A stretch of 64,000 nucleotides of DNA from JAZKHE01 sp040385525 (GTDB lineage Bacteria; Bacteroidota; Bacteroidia; UBA4408), in NCBI GenBank assembly GCA_040385525.1, contig JAZKHE010000006.1:62001-126000 (forward strand), given 5' to 3'. Under the pieces are notes generated by a model. The model was not told the DNA's origin. It did no database searches and saw nothing but the letters and a program-made list of their open reading frames with translations. The position numbers and the translations under genes were made by a program. Below, one piece after another: positions 35,448 through 44,819 of the stretch (its first letter is position 1; every line of letters starts with the position of its first letter).

Positions 35448-36632
35448 ATGAAGCATTTTGTATCTATAGTTTTGTTTTTTGTGTTATTACTTTTTACTAG
35501 TAAAAAAAATACGAGTAGTAACGTAATTAAAGCAAATAAATCAGTTGTTAAAGAAGCTGCTGCAACTCCTGTTGAAGCAGATGTTAATGTTACAGAAATT
35601 GCTTTATCGTTAGATACTCTTTTTAATCAATTACACTTAACCCGAAATTTTAATGGTGCTGTTTTGGTTGCTAAAAATGGTAAAGTTTTATACGATACTA
35701 TTATTGGTTATTCTAATGTAAAATTAAAAACGGCATTGCCCGAAGAACCTATTTTTCAGTTAGCTTCGGTATCTAAACAATTTACAGCTTATGCTATTTT
35801 AATTTTACAAAAGCGTGGATTAATTAATGTAGAAAAAGAAGTTAGTGAATATATTACTGGTTTTCCTTACGCTGGAGTTACAGTAAAAATGCTACTTACA
35901 CACACATCGGGCTTACCAAACTATATTTATTTTTGGGAACAATTTAAATTAAATACCAATGGTTTTATTTCTAACGAAGACGTTATAAATGCTATGTTAA
36001 CTTATAAACCAGCTCCGTATTTAAAACCAAATGTAAAATACAATTATAGTAACACCAATTACGCTATTTTAGCTTATTTAGTAGAAAAACTAAGTAACAA
36101 AGCCTACGCTGATTTTATGGCTACCGAAGTTTTTGAACCCTTGGGCATGAAAAATACCTATGTGTGGCAACCCGAATTAAAACATATTAATTGTGTGTTA
36201 GGAAATGAGTCGACAAGAAAATTAGCCGAAAACGACTGTTATGATGGAGTTACAGGTGACAAAGGAATTTTATCGACAACTAATGATTTGTTGCTATGGG
36301 ATAATGCTTTATATGGAAATAGCATTTTAAATGCTGATGAATTAGCTGATGCATTTACCAACCAAAACACACAAATGAAACACCGCAAAGCAAAGTATGG
36401 TTATGGATGGAGAATTAGCGAAGATGTAGCAGGCAACAAGTTAGTATGGCATGGAGGCTGGTGGCATGGTTTTAATACATACATTGGTAGGAGAGAGCAA
36501 GATAAAACGTGTGTAATTATTTTATCGAATATAAGCAACAAAAGTTTTTTTACAAGCAAAGGAAAAGTTTGGGATATTGTTGACCGCAGAAGCGCAACAA
36601 GCGAAGGTATGGCAATGGATTTGGAGGAATAG
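35448..36632 (+). CDS. Serine beta-lactamase-family hydrolase (class C / AmpH-like)
   Basis: About 394 residues with an N-terminal export signal (MKHFVSIVLFFVLLLFTS). The beta-lactamase/transpeptidase motifs are present: SxxK in LASVSKQFTAYA (Ser about residue 107), YxN in YNYSNTNYAIL, and a HGG motif in VWHGGWWHGFNTYIG replacing KTG. Most such proteins in Bacteroidota are periplasmic esterases, peptidases or D-Ala-D-Ala carboxypeptidases, not resistance enzymes; the substrate is unknown. It ends 5 bp from the convergent OstA-like gene with no terminator between. Confidence 0.9.
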   Translation: MKHFVSIVLFFVLLLFTSKKNTSSNVIKANKSVVKEAAATPVEADVNVTEIALSLDTLFNQLHLTRNFNGAVLVAKNGKVLYDTIIGYSNVKLKTALPEEPIFQLASVSKQFTAYAILILQKRGLINVEKEVSEYITGFPYAGVTVKMLLTHTSGLPNYIYFWEQFKLNTNGFISNEDVINAMLTYKPAPYLKPNVKYNYSNTNYAILAYLVEKLSNKAYADFMATEVFEPLGMKNTYVWQPELKHINCVLGNESTRKLAENDCYDGVTGDKGILSTTNDLLLWDNALYGNSILNADELADAFTNQNTQMKHRKAKYGYGWRISEDVAGNKLVWHGGWWHGFNTYIGRREQDKTCVIILSNISNKSFFTSKGKVWDIVDRRSATSEGMAMDLEE

Positions 36633-36637
36633 AAATA

Positions 36638-38281
36638 TTATTCCCAAACAAAAACATCGTAGCGGTTTTTAGGGCGTTTGGCTCCATACCACTTAAAATC
36701 TTTTAAAAATAAATCGTCGCCGCTAATTTTATCAATAGGGTAAAGCGTTGCAACTGGTTTTTTGTAAAATGTAATTTTATCTACTTTGCTTTCTTTTAAA
36801 TAAATCATTAAATCGGTGCACTCTGCTTTGTTTACACCAATATACGAATCGTTATCTTCTTTAGCATAATAAATAGTTTGTCCGTTTCCTTTTACCGAAA
36901 TTCTACTTAACTCATTTTTCACAAAATAACCAATCATGGTTTTGCCTTTAATTTGGTTATACATATTGCTATCTACTTCCTCACTAATAAAAGCATTGTT
37001 GGTAAGGTGCAAGGTTTCTATTTTTCCGTCAAAACTTTTTATGTTTATTTGGTCGCCAGTAAGCTGATTGGCTTCGCTCCACAAAACAGGTACTTTAAAC
37101 ATTTTCATTAAGCTATCGGTGGTAGAATACACCAACGAATCGCACATGCCTTGCATATCTTTTTTGTAAAATTTTACTTTGTGATAAGCGTAAATAAAGC
37201 GGTCTTTTTCTTCAGCATCTTCGGGCTCTTCTTTAACTACTTTTTTAGTTTCTGATTTTTTCTTTTTACCTTTTTTTACAGGAACTTCAACTACTTTTGG
37301 TTTAACAGTATCAGCATAAGATGTTGTATAATGTTTTAATGTATCGGCATGTAAAAACAAAGTGTCTTTGCCTTCAATCTGCATAAACAAAGCCTTTTTA
37401 GTTACTACAGTATGTTTGTTTCTCTGATAAAAATCGGCTAAATCGCCAGTAATAATCATTTTTTGAGCAGAATCGGTAACAGTAATATTTTTAATAGCTT
37501 TTCCGTATCCGTTTGTTCTGTCGTAATACAAACTATCGCCAGCTAATGTTTGATTTTTTGTTTTTATAAATGCGTTTTTATTGAACTGCGCTTTGTTGCT
37601 TTCGGTATCATACCAGCCATTTTCGCAGTAAATTAAATTTTCTTTACTCTTAATGTGTGTAGGACTTTGAAAGTATGCTATTTTATCGCTAGTGTCGTAT
37701 TTAAGCGTATCGCAAGTCATGGTGTACTTAGGATTGGTAAGAACAACGTTCTTTTTAAAATACATGGTGTGTTCGCTACTGTGGTAATAGCCACTTTCGC
37801 TAACTAGTGTATTTTCTTTATTTATTATAGTTCCTTTTGTTTTATAGTAAGCAATGTTGGTGTTTCTATCGTAATCCATTGAATCGGTAGTAAGCGTAAC
37901 ATCGCTATCAACAAGCTTTACGTTGTGTTTTAGTTTAGCTAATTTGGTGTTGCCATCGTAAGCTAACGAGTCTCCATAAATGTGTGTAGAATCGCCTTGC
38001 TGAATATGCACTTTGCCAAATGCATCAACCTTGTTATCGTCGTAAAGGTAAGCGCTATCGCAAAATAGTAATGCGTTTTCGTGTTTAAATTGTACGTTAC
38101 CAACTAAGCGTTGCGCTGTGTTTCCAGTGGTTTCATCGTACAACAAAACATCAGCGTTTACAAGTTCGATGGGTGTAGTTTGTGTTGAACTTGTAACAGA
38201 TGTAGTTTTAATATTTTGTGCTTGTACTTTATTAACAAAGCACAAACACAAAATGAATATAATTTTAAGCCAATTGCGCTT
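36638..38281 (-). CDS. OstA-like / LptA-like organic solvent tolerance protein
   Basis: About 547 residues with a signal peptide (KRNWLKIIFILCLCFVNKVQ). The first 330 residues are tandem OstA-type beta strands of the LptA/LptD N-terminal kind (FCDSAYLYDDNKVDAFGKVH, YGDSLAYDGNTKLAKLKHNV, TTDSMDYDRNTNIAYYKTKG); a Lys/Glu-rich segment follows (KKGKKKKSETKKVVKEEPED), then more strands. These fold as a beta-jellyroll bridge that carries LPS through the periplasm. GTG at 38281 is preferred to the TTG at 38323 because it opens the signal peptide; it overlaps the purA end by 17 bp, pointing to coupled translation. Confidence 0.85.
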   Translation of the reverse strand, partial: KRNWLKIIFILCLCFVNKVQAQNIKTTSVTSSTQTTPIELVNADVLLYDETTGNTAQRLVGNVQFKHENALLFCDSAYLYDDNKVDAFGKVHIQQGDSTHIYGDSLAYDGNTKLAKLKHNVKLVDSDVTLTTDSMDYDRNTNIAYYKTKGTIINKENTLVSESGYYHSSEHTMYFKKNVVLTNPKYTMTCDTLKYDTSDKIAYFQSPTHIKSKENLIYCENGWYDTESNKAQFNKNAFIKTKNQTLAGDSLYYDRTNGYGKAIKNITVTDSAQKMIITGDLADFYQRNKHTVVTKKALFMQIEGKDTLFLHADTLKHYTTSYADTVKPKVVEVPVKKGKKKKSETKKVVKEEPEDAEEKDRFIYAYHKVKFYKKDMQGMCDSLVYSTTDSLMKMFKVPVLWSEANQLTGDQINIKSFDGKIETLHLTNNAFISEEVDSNMYNQIKGKTMIGYFVKNELSRISVKGNGQTIYYAKEDNDSYIGVNKAECTDLMIYLKESKVDKITFYKKPVATLYPIDKISGDDLFLKDFKWYGAKRPKNRYDVFVWE

Positions 38282-39545
38282 CACGAATAATAGTTTGCGT
38301 TCTATCAGGACCAACAGATACAATAGAAATTGGAGTGTTTACTTCTTTTTCAATGTATTCAATATAAGCTATTAATTCTTGAGGTAACTCATGCATTGCA
38401 TGCATTCCTGTTAAATCTTGCGACCAACCTTTAATGGTTTTGTAAATTGGTTTTAAACTTACATTTGCAACATCAAATGGAATAGTATCCGTTTTTTCAC
38501 CATTTAATTCGTAGTGTGTGCAAATTTTAATTTCATCAAACTCGCTTAAAACATCCGCTTTCATCATAATTAATTCGGTAACACCGTTAATCATAATGGC
38601 ATATTTTAAAGCAGGAATATCTAACCAGCCACATCTGCGTGGACGACCTGTTGTAGAACCAAACTCAGCTCCTTTTTTACGTAGTAATTCTCCCGTTTCA
38701 TCTTCTAATTCAGTAGGGAAGGGGCCACTACCAACGCGTGTGCAATACGCTTTAAAAATCCCGAATACTTTACCTATTTTATTTGGAGCAATACCTAAAC
38801 CTGTGCAAGCTCCCGCACATATTGTGTTTGACGATGTTACAAATGGGTAAGAACCAAAATCAATATCTAACAAAGAGCCTTGTGCGCCTTCCGCTAAAAT
38901 AGATTGTTTTTGATTTAATTTGTCGTTTATGTATTGCTCACTTTCTACTTGAGGAATAGTTTTAAGTGTTTCTATACCCTCAAACCAATCTTTTTCTAAT
39001 GGAGCTAAATCGTACTCGTAGTTATAAAACTTAAGTAATTCAGCGTGTTTAGCTACTAAGAAATTATATTTTTCTTTAAAGTTTGGCGAAGCAATATCAC
39101 CAACGCGCAAACCGTTACGTCCGGTTTTATCCATATACGTTGGTCCTATTCCTTTTAGTGTTGAGCCAATTTTAGAAGCACCTTTTGAAGCTTCAGAAGC
39201 TGCATCTAACAAGCGATGTGTCGGTAAAATTAAATGTGCTTTTTTAGAAATAATTAAGTTTTTAGTTACATCAACTTTCATTTTTAAAAGCGAATCAATT
39301 TCTTTTTTAAAAATTACTGGGTCAATAACAACACCATTTCCTACAACGTTTATAGAATCTTTATGAAAAATTCCAGAAGGAATTGTATGCAAAACATGTT
39401 TTATTCCATTAAACTCTAAGGTATGTCCTGCATTTGGTCCTCCTTGGAAACGTGCAATTATATTGTATTTGGGAGTAAACACATCAACAATTTTACCTTT
39501 TCCTTCGTCACCCCATTGAAGACCTAATAATACATCTACTTTCAT
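38265..39545 (-). CDS. purA: Adenylosuccinate synthetase
   Basis: A 426-residue enzyme of normal length that joins IMP and aspartate with GTP, the first step from IMP to AMP. Family marks: GLQWGDEGKGKIVD (residues 7-20), NAGHTLEFNGIKHVLH, GSTLKGIGPTYMDKTGRNGL, GTRVGSGPFPTE-type loop (CTRVGSGPFPTELED) and TGRPRRCGWLDIPALKYA. PurA is inhibited by ppGpp in other bacteria; here it lies three genes downstream of the RelA/SpoT gene on the same strand, 15 bp after a STAS gene. Confidence 0.98.
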   Translation of the reverse strand: MKVDVLLGLQWGDEGKGKIVDVFTPKYNIIARFQGGPNAGHTLEFNGIKHVLHTIPSGIFHKDSINVVGNGVVIDPVIFKKEIDSLLKMKVDVTKNLIISKKAHLILPTHRLLDAASEASKGASKIGSTLKGIGPTYMDKTGRNGLRVGDIASPNFKEKYNFLVAKHAELLKFYNYEYDLAPLEKDWFEGIETLKTIPQVESEQYINDKLNQKQSILAEGAQGSLLDIDFGSYPFVTSSNTICAGACTGLGIAPNKIGKVFGIFKAYCTRVGSGPFPTELEDETGELLRKKGAEFGSTTGRPRRCGWLDIPALKYAIMINGVTELIMMKADVLSEFDEIKICTHYELNGEKTDTIPFDVANVSLKPIYKTIKGWSQDLTGMHAMHELPQELIAYIEYIEKEVNTPISIVSVGPDRTQTIIREAQLA

Positions 39546-39560
39546 GCTTTAATAATTTAT

Positions 39561-39914
39561 TTATGCGTTTTTATTTAAGTGTTTAACTGCTTCTTCTTCA
39601 TTTTTTAAAATGGTAAAAACAGTATTTAATTTAGTAACTAAAAATAATTTTTTTATGCTTTCGGGTAAGTCGCACAAAACGGTTTCTCCTTCAATGTTTC
39701 TACTTTTTGTAAGAATTGTTATTAGTCCGTTTAAGCCCGAACTATTTAAGAAACTTAAGTTTGTGAGGTTTAAAATTAATTTATTTTTGCCCGATTTTAT
39801 TTCTTGTTTAGCATCATTGGTGAAAGTTTCAATATCGCTTGTATCAATTAATTTACCGCTTAACTGATAAATAACTATTGAATTTTTTTCTTGTTTTGTA
39901 AATGAGAATTCCAT
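39561..39914 (-). CDS. STAS-domain protein (anti-sigma factor antagonist-like)
   Basis: A 117-residue single STAS domain: beta start FSFTKQEKNSIVIYQLSGKL, the conserved LILNLTNLSFLNSSGLNGLI (about residues 44-63) with serines where SpoIIAA is phosphorylated, and a final helix (LKNEEEAVKHLNKN). Such proteins switch partners by phosphorylation in sigma or signalling cascades. The partner kinase is not here; the TPR-SpoIIE phosphatase at 51146 could act on such a protein, but nothing links them directly. It lies 6 bp after the Fur-like gene. Confidence 0.9.
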   Translation of the reverse strand: MEFSFTKQEKNSIVIYQLSGKLIDTSDIETFTNDAKQEIKSGKNKLILNLTNLSFLNSSGLNGLITILTKSRNIEGETVLCDLPESIKKLFLVTKLNTVFTILKNEEEAVKHLNKNA

Positions 39915-39920
39915 TTTAAA

Positions 39921-40397
39921 TTATTTTTTTAAATGTTCGCATTTACCTTTTTCAGAAAGTTTGTTACACTTTGCGTAAAAGTTTAAGGAGTGATGATCGA
40001 CAGTGAAATTGAGCATTTTTTCAGCCATATTTTGAATTTGCTGAATTCTAGGATCGCAGAATTCAAATACTTTATCGCAATCTAAGCAAATAATATGATC
40101 GTGTTGTTTGTATTTGTATGAGCGCTCAAATTGCGCTAAATTTTTACCAAACTGATGTTTTGTAACCAAGTTACAATTAAGCAATAACTCAATAGTATTG
40201 TATAAAGTAGCTCTACTTACTCTGTACTTTTTGTTTTTCATATTAATGTAAAGCGATTCAATATCAAAGTGTCCTTCGTGTGAGTAAATTTCGTCTAAAA
40301 TAGCAAAACGCTCAGGAGTTTTTCTATGACCATGTTGCTCTAAATAATCAGAAAAAAGTTGTTTAACAGCTTGTTGTGTGTCTTGATTTTGGGGCAT
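39921..40397 (-). CDS. Fur-family transcriptional regulator
   Basis: A 158-residue Fur/PerR-type repressor. Winged helix: GHRKTPERFAILDEIYSHEG, then YRVSRATLYNTIELLLNCNL (recognition helix, about residues 54-73). Metal sites: the HDHIICLDCDKVFEF region with C-x2-C, and histidines around residues 88-91. A second cysteine pair at the C-terminus (CNKLSEKGKCEH) suggests the structural zinc site. Metal (Fe, Zn or Mn/peroxide) cannot be told. It lies 32 bp after the RelA/SpoT gene and 6 bp before the STAS gene. Confidence 0.93.
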   Translation of the reverse strand: MPQNQDTQQAVKQLFSDYLEQHGHRKTPERFAILDEIYSHEGHFDIESLYINMKNKKYRVSRATLYNTIELLLNCNLVTKHQFGKNLAQFERSYKYKQHDHIICLDCDKVFEFCDPRIQQIQNMAEKMLNFTVDHHSLNFYAKCNKLSEKGKCEHLKK

Positions 40398-40429
40398 TTT
40401 TTTAATTTAGCAGCACAAATTTAACAATC

Positions 40430-42652
40430 TTAATTAATTTTTAAGGAGGCAGAATCCATTCTTACCACATTTAGAACACCATTTACCTTTTTAATTTTTT
40501 TAATTAGCTCTTTTAAGTGATTTGTATCGTGTACAAAAACCATTATTTTACCTTCAAAAATACCATCATTGCTCTCAAAACCGATTGAACGCATATTTAC
40601 ATGTAATTGATCGGAAATAATTTTTGTAATGTTATTAACAATACCAACATCGTCAGTCCCTTCAATTTTTATGCCAGCCAAAAAGCTAATCTGTTTTTGG
40701 TCAGTCCATTTGGCTTTTACAATTCTGTATCCGAAGTTAGACATGAGTTGTATGGCATTTGGACAATTGGTTCTGTGTATTTTAATTCCTTCGCCAACGG
40801 TAACAAATCCAAACACATCGTCGCCCGCAATTGGGTTGCAACATGGGCTAAGTTTGTAGTCAATTTTATCTAAATTTTCGCCAATTACTAATAAGTCGTT
40901 GCTACCTCTAACCGTACTAACCAATTCTTCAAACTTTTTAGATTCAGATTTTGGTAAAACTGTTTCCTTTTGCTTTGGTTTTTGGTCGTCTTTAACAAAT
41001 TCTTTAAGTAACTTTTGATTAATAGCTTCAGTAGCCACTCGGTAATATAATTCGAGGTTAGAACCCACTTTAAAATACTCAACCAATTTTGTTATTAAAT
41101 CGGGGGTAATTGTAAGTTTTAAATGACTCAGTTTTCTTTCTAAAATTTCTTTACCATCATCAGCAATTTTTCTTTTGTCTTCTTTTAAAGCTAATTTTAT
41201 TTTCGATTTTGCTTTTGCAGTTTCAACAAAATTTAACCACTCATCTTTTGGTTTTTGCTTTTGAGAAGTTAAAATTTCTACCTGATCTCCACTGTTTATT
41301 TTATGACTAAGTGCAACCAATTTGTTGTTTACTTTGGCGCCAATACAATGGTCTCCAATTTTGCTGTGTATATCGTAAGCAAAATCTAAAGCGGTTGAAT
41401 TTATTGGTAAAGTTTTTAATTCGCCTTGTGGTGTAAACACAAAAATTTCTTCAGCAAATAGATTTAATTTAAACTCGTTAATAAAGTCTAAGGCATTAGA
41501 ATCAGGATTTTCGAGTAGTTCTCTAATTTTTTTAATCCATTCGTCAAGCGCACTTTCTGAAGCTGATTTTTCTTTGTATTTCCAATGTGCTGCGTAACCT
41601 TTTTCAGCAATATCATCCATACGTTCCGTGCGTATCTGCACTTCAACCCATTTACCATCAGGGCCCATTACAGTAGTGTGCAACGATTCGTAACCATTTG
41701 CTTTTGGTGTAGAAATCCAATCGCGCAAACGCTCAGGACTCGGTACATAAAAATCGGTAACTACTGAATATACTCGCCAACAATCTGATTTTTCTTTTTC
41801 GTAAGGCGTTTTTAAAATAATTCGAATAGCAAAAATGTCGTAAATTTCTTCAAAGTTTACGCTTTGCTTTTTCATTTTATTCCAAATGGAATGTATTGAT
41901 TTTACGCGCCCTTTTAAGTCAAATTCAAAACCTTGTTCTTCTAAAGCATTTAATATGGGTAAACTAAATTTATTTACATAACGATTACGTTCTCTTTGCG
42001 TTTCTTTTAGTTTTTGCTCAATCGATTCGTAAACTTCGGGTTCGGTATATTTTAAAGATAAATCTTCTAGCTCCGTTTTAATTGCATTTAAACCTAGACG
42101 ATGTGCCAAAGGAGCATATAAATAAAGCGTTTCAGAGGCAATTTTTAATTGCTTATCACGCTTCATCGAATCGAGCGTTCGCATGTTGTGCAAACGATCG
42201 GCAAGTTTTATTAAAATTACTCTAACATCATCAGAAAGAGTAAGTAACATTTTTCTAAAATTCTCGGCTTGTATTGATGTTGTTTGATCGAAAACTCCAG
42301 AAATTTTAGTTAATCCATCAATAATTGAAGCTACTTTATCTCCAAAACTTCTGCGAATGTCTTCAAGTGTAATATCTGTATCCTCAACAACATCGTGCAG
42401 TAAAGCACAAATAACAGAGGTTGCGCCTAAACCTATTTCGCTTACACAAATTTGAGCTACAGCAATTGGATGATAAACGTAGGGTTCGCCCGATTTTCGG
42501 CGCATATCTTTATGCGATTCAACTGCTAAATCAAAAGCTTTTCGAATAGCTAGTTTATCTTTTTTATCAATTCTTCGCTGACACGAACGTAATAAACTTC
42601 TGTATCTTTTTAAGATTTCTTTTTTTTCTTGCTCTAAGTCAATTTCAACCAT
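40430..42652 (-). CDS. Bifunctional (p)ppGpp synthetase/hydrolase RelA/SpoT
   Basis: A 740-residue long RSH enzyme that makes and degrades (p)ppGpp. Order: HD hydrolase domain with the intact HDVVEDT motif (about residues 84-90), so hydrolysis is expected; synthetase domain with RDWISTPKANGYESLHTTVM; TGS domain (IFVFTPQGELKTLPINSTAL); helical and zinc-finger-like parts (LSPCCNPIAGDDVFGFVTVG); and a C-terminal ACT domain (GIKIEGTDDVGIVNNITKII). Length and layout are those of bifunctional Rel. First of the fur-STAS-purA-ostA run. Confidence 0.96.
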   Translation of the reverse strand: MVEIDLEQEKKEILKRYRSLLRSCQRRIDKKDKLAIRKAFDLAVESHKDMRRKSGEPYVYHPIAVAQICVSEIGLGATSVICALLHDVVEDTDITLEDIRRSFGDKVASIIDGLTKISGVFDQTTSIQAENFRKMLLTLSDDVRVILIKLADRLHNMRTLDSMKRDKQLKIASETLYLYAPLAHRLGLNAIKTELEDLSLKYTEPEVYESIEQKLKETQRERNRYVNKFSLPILNALEEQGFEFDLKGRVKSIHSIWNKMKKQSVNFEEIYDIFAIRIILKTPYEKEKSDCWRVYSVVTDFYVPSPERLRDWISTPKANGYESLHTTVMGPDGKWVEVQIRTERMDDIAEKGYAAHWKYKEKSASESALDEWIKKIRELLENPDSNALDFINEFKLNLFAEEIFVFTPQGELKTLPINSTALDFAYDIHSKIGDHCIGAKVNNKLVALSHKINSGDQVEILTSQKQKPKDEWLNFVETAKAKSKIKLALKEDKRKIADDGKEILERKLSHLKLTITPDLITKLVEYFKVGSNLELYYRVATEAINQKLLKEFVKDDQKPKQKETVLPKSESKKFEELVSTVRGSNDLLVIGENLDKIDYKLSPCCNPIAGDDVFGFVTVGEGIKIHRTNCPNAIQLMSNFGYRIVKAKWTDQKQISFLAGIKIEGTDDVGIVNNITKIISDQLHVNMRSIGFESNDGIFEGKIMVFVHDTNHLKELIKKIKKVNGVLNVVRMDSASLKIN

Positions 42653-42696
42653 AACGCGCTATATAATCAAAATAGTTACTAAATTTTTTTTCTTTT

Positions 42697-42990
42697 TTAA
42701 AGTGCTTCAACACTATTAACACTCCAAGCTTGCGGCTTGTCGTTAAACAATATTTTTGTATCAGCCCAAACCGTTTTAAACAATTCACTATCTCTGTAGT
42801 TATTTAAATCTTGTTCTGTATTCCATTTACTGTATGTAAAAAAAACAGATGGAGAATGTATATCATTCAACAATTCTAAGCCATTACAGCCACTCATAGC
42901 TCTAATTTTATGTTTTGAGTTTTCAAAAATTTTTAAAAATTCGGCAACATTTTTTTCCTCAAAACTCAATTTAACTATTCTTGTAATCAT
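42697..42990 (-). CDS. Antibiotic biosynthesis monooxygenase (ABM) domain protein
   Basis: A 97-residue single ABM-fold protein (ITRIVKLSFEEKNVAEFLKI at the start, VFFTYSKWNTEQDLNNYRDS with the family's W-x-S/T-x-x-x-L pattern). Dimeric, ferredoxin-like; members are quinol monooxygenases or heme-degrading enzymes, or have no known activity. Its start overlaps the end of the SAM hydrolase gene by 4 bases (ATGA), so they are co-translated. Confidence 0.85.
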   Translation of the reverse strand: MITRIVKLSFEEKNVAEFLKIFENSKHKIRAMSGCNGLELLNDIHSPSVFFTYSKWNTEQDLNNYRDSELFKTVWADTKILFNDKPQAWSVNSVEAL

Positions 42991-43757
42991 TTAAATTGTA
43001 TTGATATTTCCATGTTTCTATCTAATCCTAATAAACCCGCTATATTGCCAGTGTTTATGGCTACTTCTAAATAATTTTCAGTATTAAAAAACGCTACTAA
43101 TTCACCCATATCTACTGCGTCGTAATAATCAGAAATTGTATCAATTTGATAACCTCTAAGATTAATTAAAAACGGACGTAAATTCCACACGCTTTCAAAT
43201 TGCTCTTTGGTTAAATTGGTAATCGCATTCTGAAAATTATCAATTTGTGTAACGTGGCATTTTATAAACTGCTTGTCAATAAAAGGTTTTAGCATTGTTT
43301 TTTTAGAGTAATCGGTTAAAATTGCTCCAGCTTTTTCAAAACTCTCTGTATTTATAATGGCTTTTACGGCGTGTAAATACTCGTTAAGCGGTGCGGCAAC
43401 ACTAAACTCTTCATTATTAAAAACTCGCACAATTAACTCGGGTTCAGCATCTAAAATAAACGAAAACATGCCGTTATCTTGTCCTATAAAAAAATGATTA
43501 TTGTGTTTTACCAATAAAATAGGCGATTTTGCAACTGAATTGTAGGTTAGCGCTACAATATGAATTGTTTGTTCTGGAAAATGTTTGTATGTTTTTTTTA
43601 CTAGTTCTGCTGCCTGAATATAATCAAAAGCTTTAACGCTGTGCGATACATCAATTAGTTTTAAATCTGAATTTAATTTTAATAGCTCGCCCTTTATAGC
43701 AGCAACGTAATGATCTTGCCATCCTAAGTCTGAAGTTAAGGTAATAACATGGCTCAT
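42987..43757 (-). CDS. SAM hydrolase (DUF62 family, adenosine-forming)
   Basis: A 256-residue protein of the DUF62/SAM hydroxide adenosyltransferase family, which converts S-adenosylmethionine and water to adenosine and methionine. Family signs: TLTSDLGWQDHYVAAIKGEL (residues 6-25) with the catalytic Asp, the IDVSHSVKAFDYIQAA segment, FIGQDNGMFSF and the C-terminal NTGNIAGLLGLDRN. Same fold as fluorinases, but this branch does not halogenate. First gene of the long minus-strand run. Confidence 0.9.
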   Translation of the reverse strand: MSHVITLTSDLGWQDHYVAAIKGELLKLNSDLKLIDVSHSVKAFDYIQAAELVKKTYKHFPEQTIHIVALTYNSVAKSPILLVKHNNHFFIGQDNGMFSFILDAEPELIVRVFNNEEFSVAAPLNEYLHAVKAIINTESFEKAGAILTDYSKKTMLKPFIDKQFIKCHVTQIDNFQNAITNLTKEQFESVWNLRPFLINLRGYQIDTISDYYDAVDMGELVAFFNTENYLEVAINTGNIAGLLGLDRNMEISIQFK

Positions 43758-43853
43758 AAAATTAAACTTCTTTGTATGAATTGATTTGTTCTAAAATTAC
43801 TAATTTTAGCTCACATTTAAATTGTTTTACAAAATAAAATAAAAACAAAAATT

Positions 43854-44813
43854 TTGAGCGAAAAAATTATTGAGATTGAAGGTATAAATCCGATTCAAAT
43901 TTATGGTATTAACGATTCGAGATTAAGCATTATTCAGCGTCATCATCCTAAGCTAAAATTAATAGCGAGAGGCAGCACGCTTAAATTAATTGGGAGTGAA
44001 AGCGATATTGAAAATTTTAGCGGAAAACTTGATAAACTTACGGATCATTTACAAAAATATTCGAGCATTTCTGAAATTGAATTAGAACGCATTATTGGCG
44101 ATGGTACTGTTTTGGGTGAAGAAGGCGCAGTTGAAAGCTTTGGTGGCGAAGATGTTTTGGTGTTTGGGAACAATGGATTGGTAATAAAAGCCCGCACCGA
44201 AAATCAACGATTATTAGTAAAAAGTGTTTTAAATAATGATATGGTTTTTGCTCTTGGCCCAGCAGGAACAGGCAAAACCTATACTGCAGTGGCACTAGCC
44301 GTTAGAGCTTTAAAAAACAAAGAAGTTAAACGAATTATTTTAACACGACCAGCAGTAGAAGCAGGTGAAAACTTAGGTTTTTTACCTGGCGATTTAAAAG
44401 AAAAATTAGATCCATATTTACAACCCTTATTTGATGCATTGCGCGATATGTTGCCTGCCGAAAAACTAGTTACTTATTTAGAAGCAGGAACCATACAAAT
44501 TGCCCCATTAGCATTTATGCGTGGACGAACTTTAGACAATGCTTTTGTGATTTTAGACGAAGCGCAAAATGCAACTAAAAGTCAAATGAAAATGTTTTTA
44601 ACCCGGATGGGACGCACTGCTAAGTTTGTAATTACAGGCGATGTAACGCAAGTAGATTTACCAAAAAATCAGCCATCGGGTTTGGTAGAAGCAATTCATA
44701 TTTTAAAAGGAATAAAAGGAATTGATTTTATTCATTTGAATGCTGATGATGTAATTCGTCACCGTTTGGTAAAAGCAATTATAAACGCCTACGATCAAGA
44801 AAATAGAAACTAA
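43854..44813 (+). CDS. PhoH-family ATPase
   Basis: A 319-residue PhoH-like protein: N-terminal KH-like region (residues 1-100), then the ATPase with Walker A GPAGTGKTYTAVALAVRAL (about 137-144 for the loop), RPAVEAGENLGFLPGDLKEK, Walker B VILDEAQNATKSQMKMFLTR and FVITGDVTQVDLP. Linked to RNA metabolism in other bacteria, exact role open. TTG at 43854 is the only start before the conserved part. It is followed closely by the GNAT and ligA genes on the same strand. Confidence 0.95.
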   Translation: MSEKIIEIEGINPIQIYGINDSRLSIIQRHHPKLKLIARGSTLKLIGSESDIENFSGKLDKLTDHLQKYSSISEIELERIIGDGTVLGEEGAVESFGGEDVLVFGNNGLVIKARTENQRLLVKSVLNNDMVFALGPAGTGKTYTAVALAVRALKNKEVKRIILTRPAVEAGENLGFLPGDLKEKLDPYLQPLFDALRDMLPAEKLVTYLEAGTIQIAPLAFMRGRTLDNAFVILDEAQNATKSQMKMFLTRMGRTAKFVITGDVTQVDLPKNQPSGLVEAIHILKGIKGIDFIHLNADDVIRHRLVKAIINAYDQENRN

Positions 44814-44819
44814 AAATTT

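Noticed and set aside
35448..36632. Calling the beta-lactamase-family protein an antibiotic resistance gene
   Set aside because: The KTG motif is replaced by HGG and the layout is that of periplasmic esterases or peptidases; nothing shows beta-lactam hydrolysis.
40607..40873. Two plus-strand open frames opposite the RelA/SpoT gene
   Set aside because: Antisense shadows of a well-conserved gene; no promoter box and no recognisable protein.
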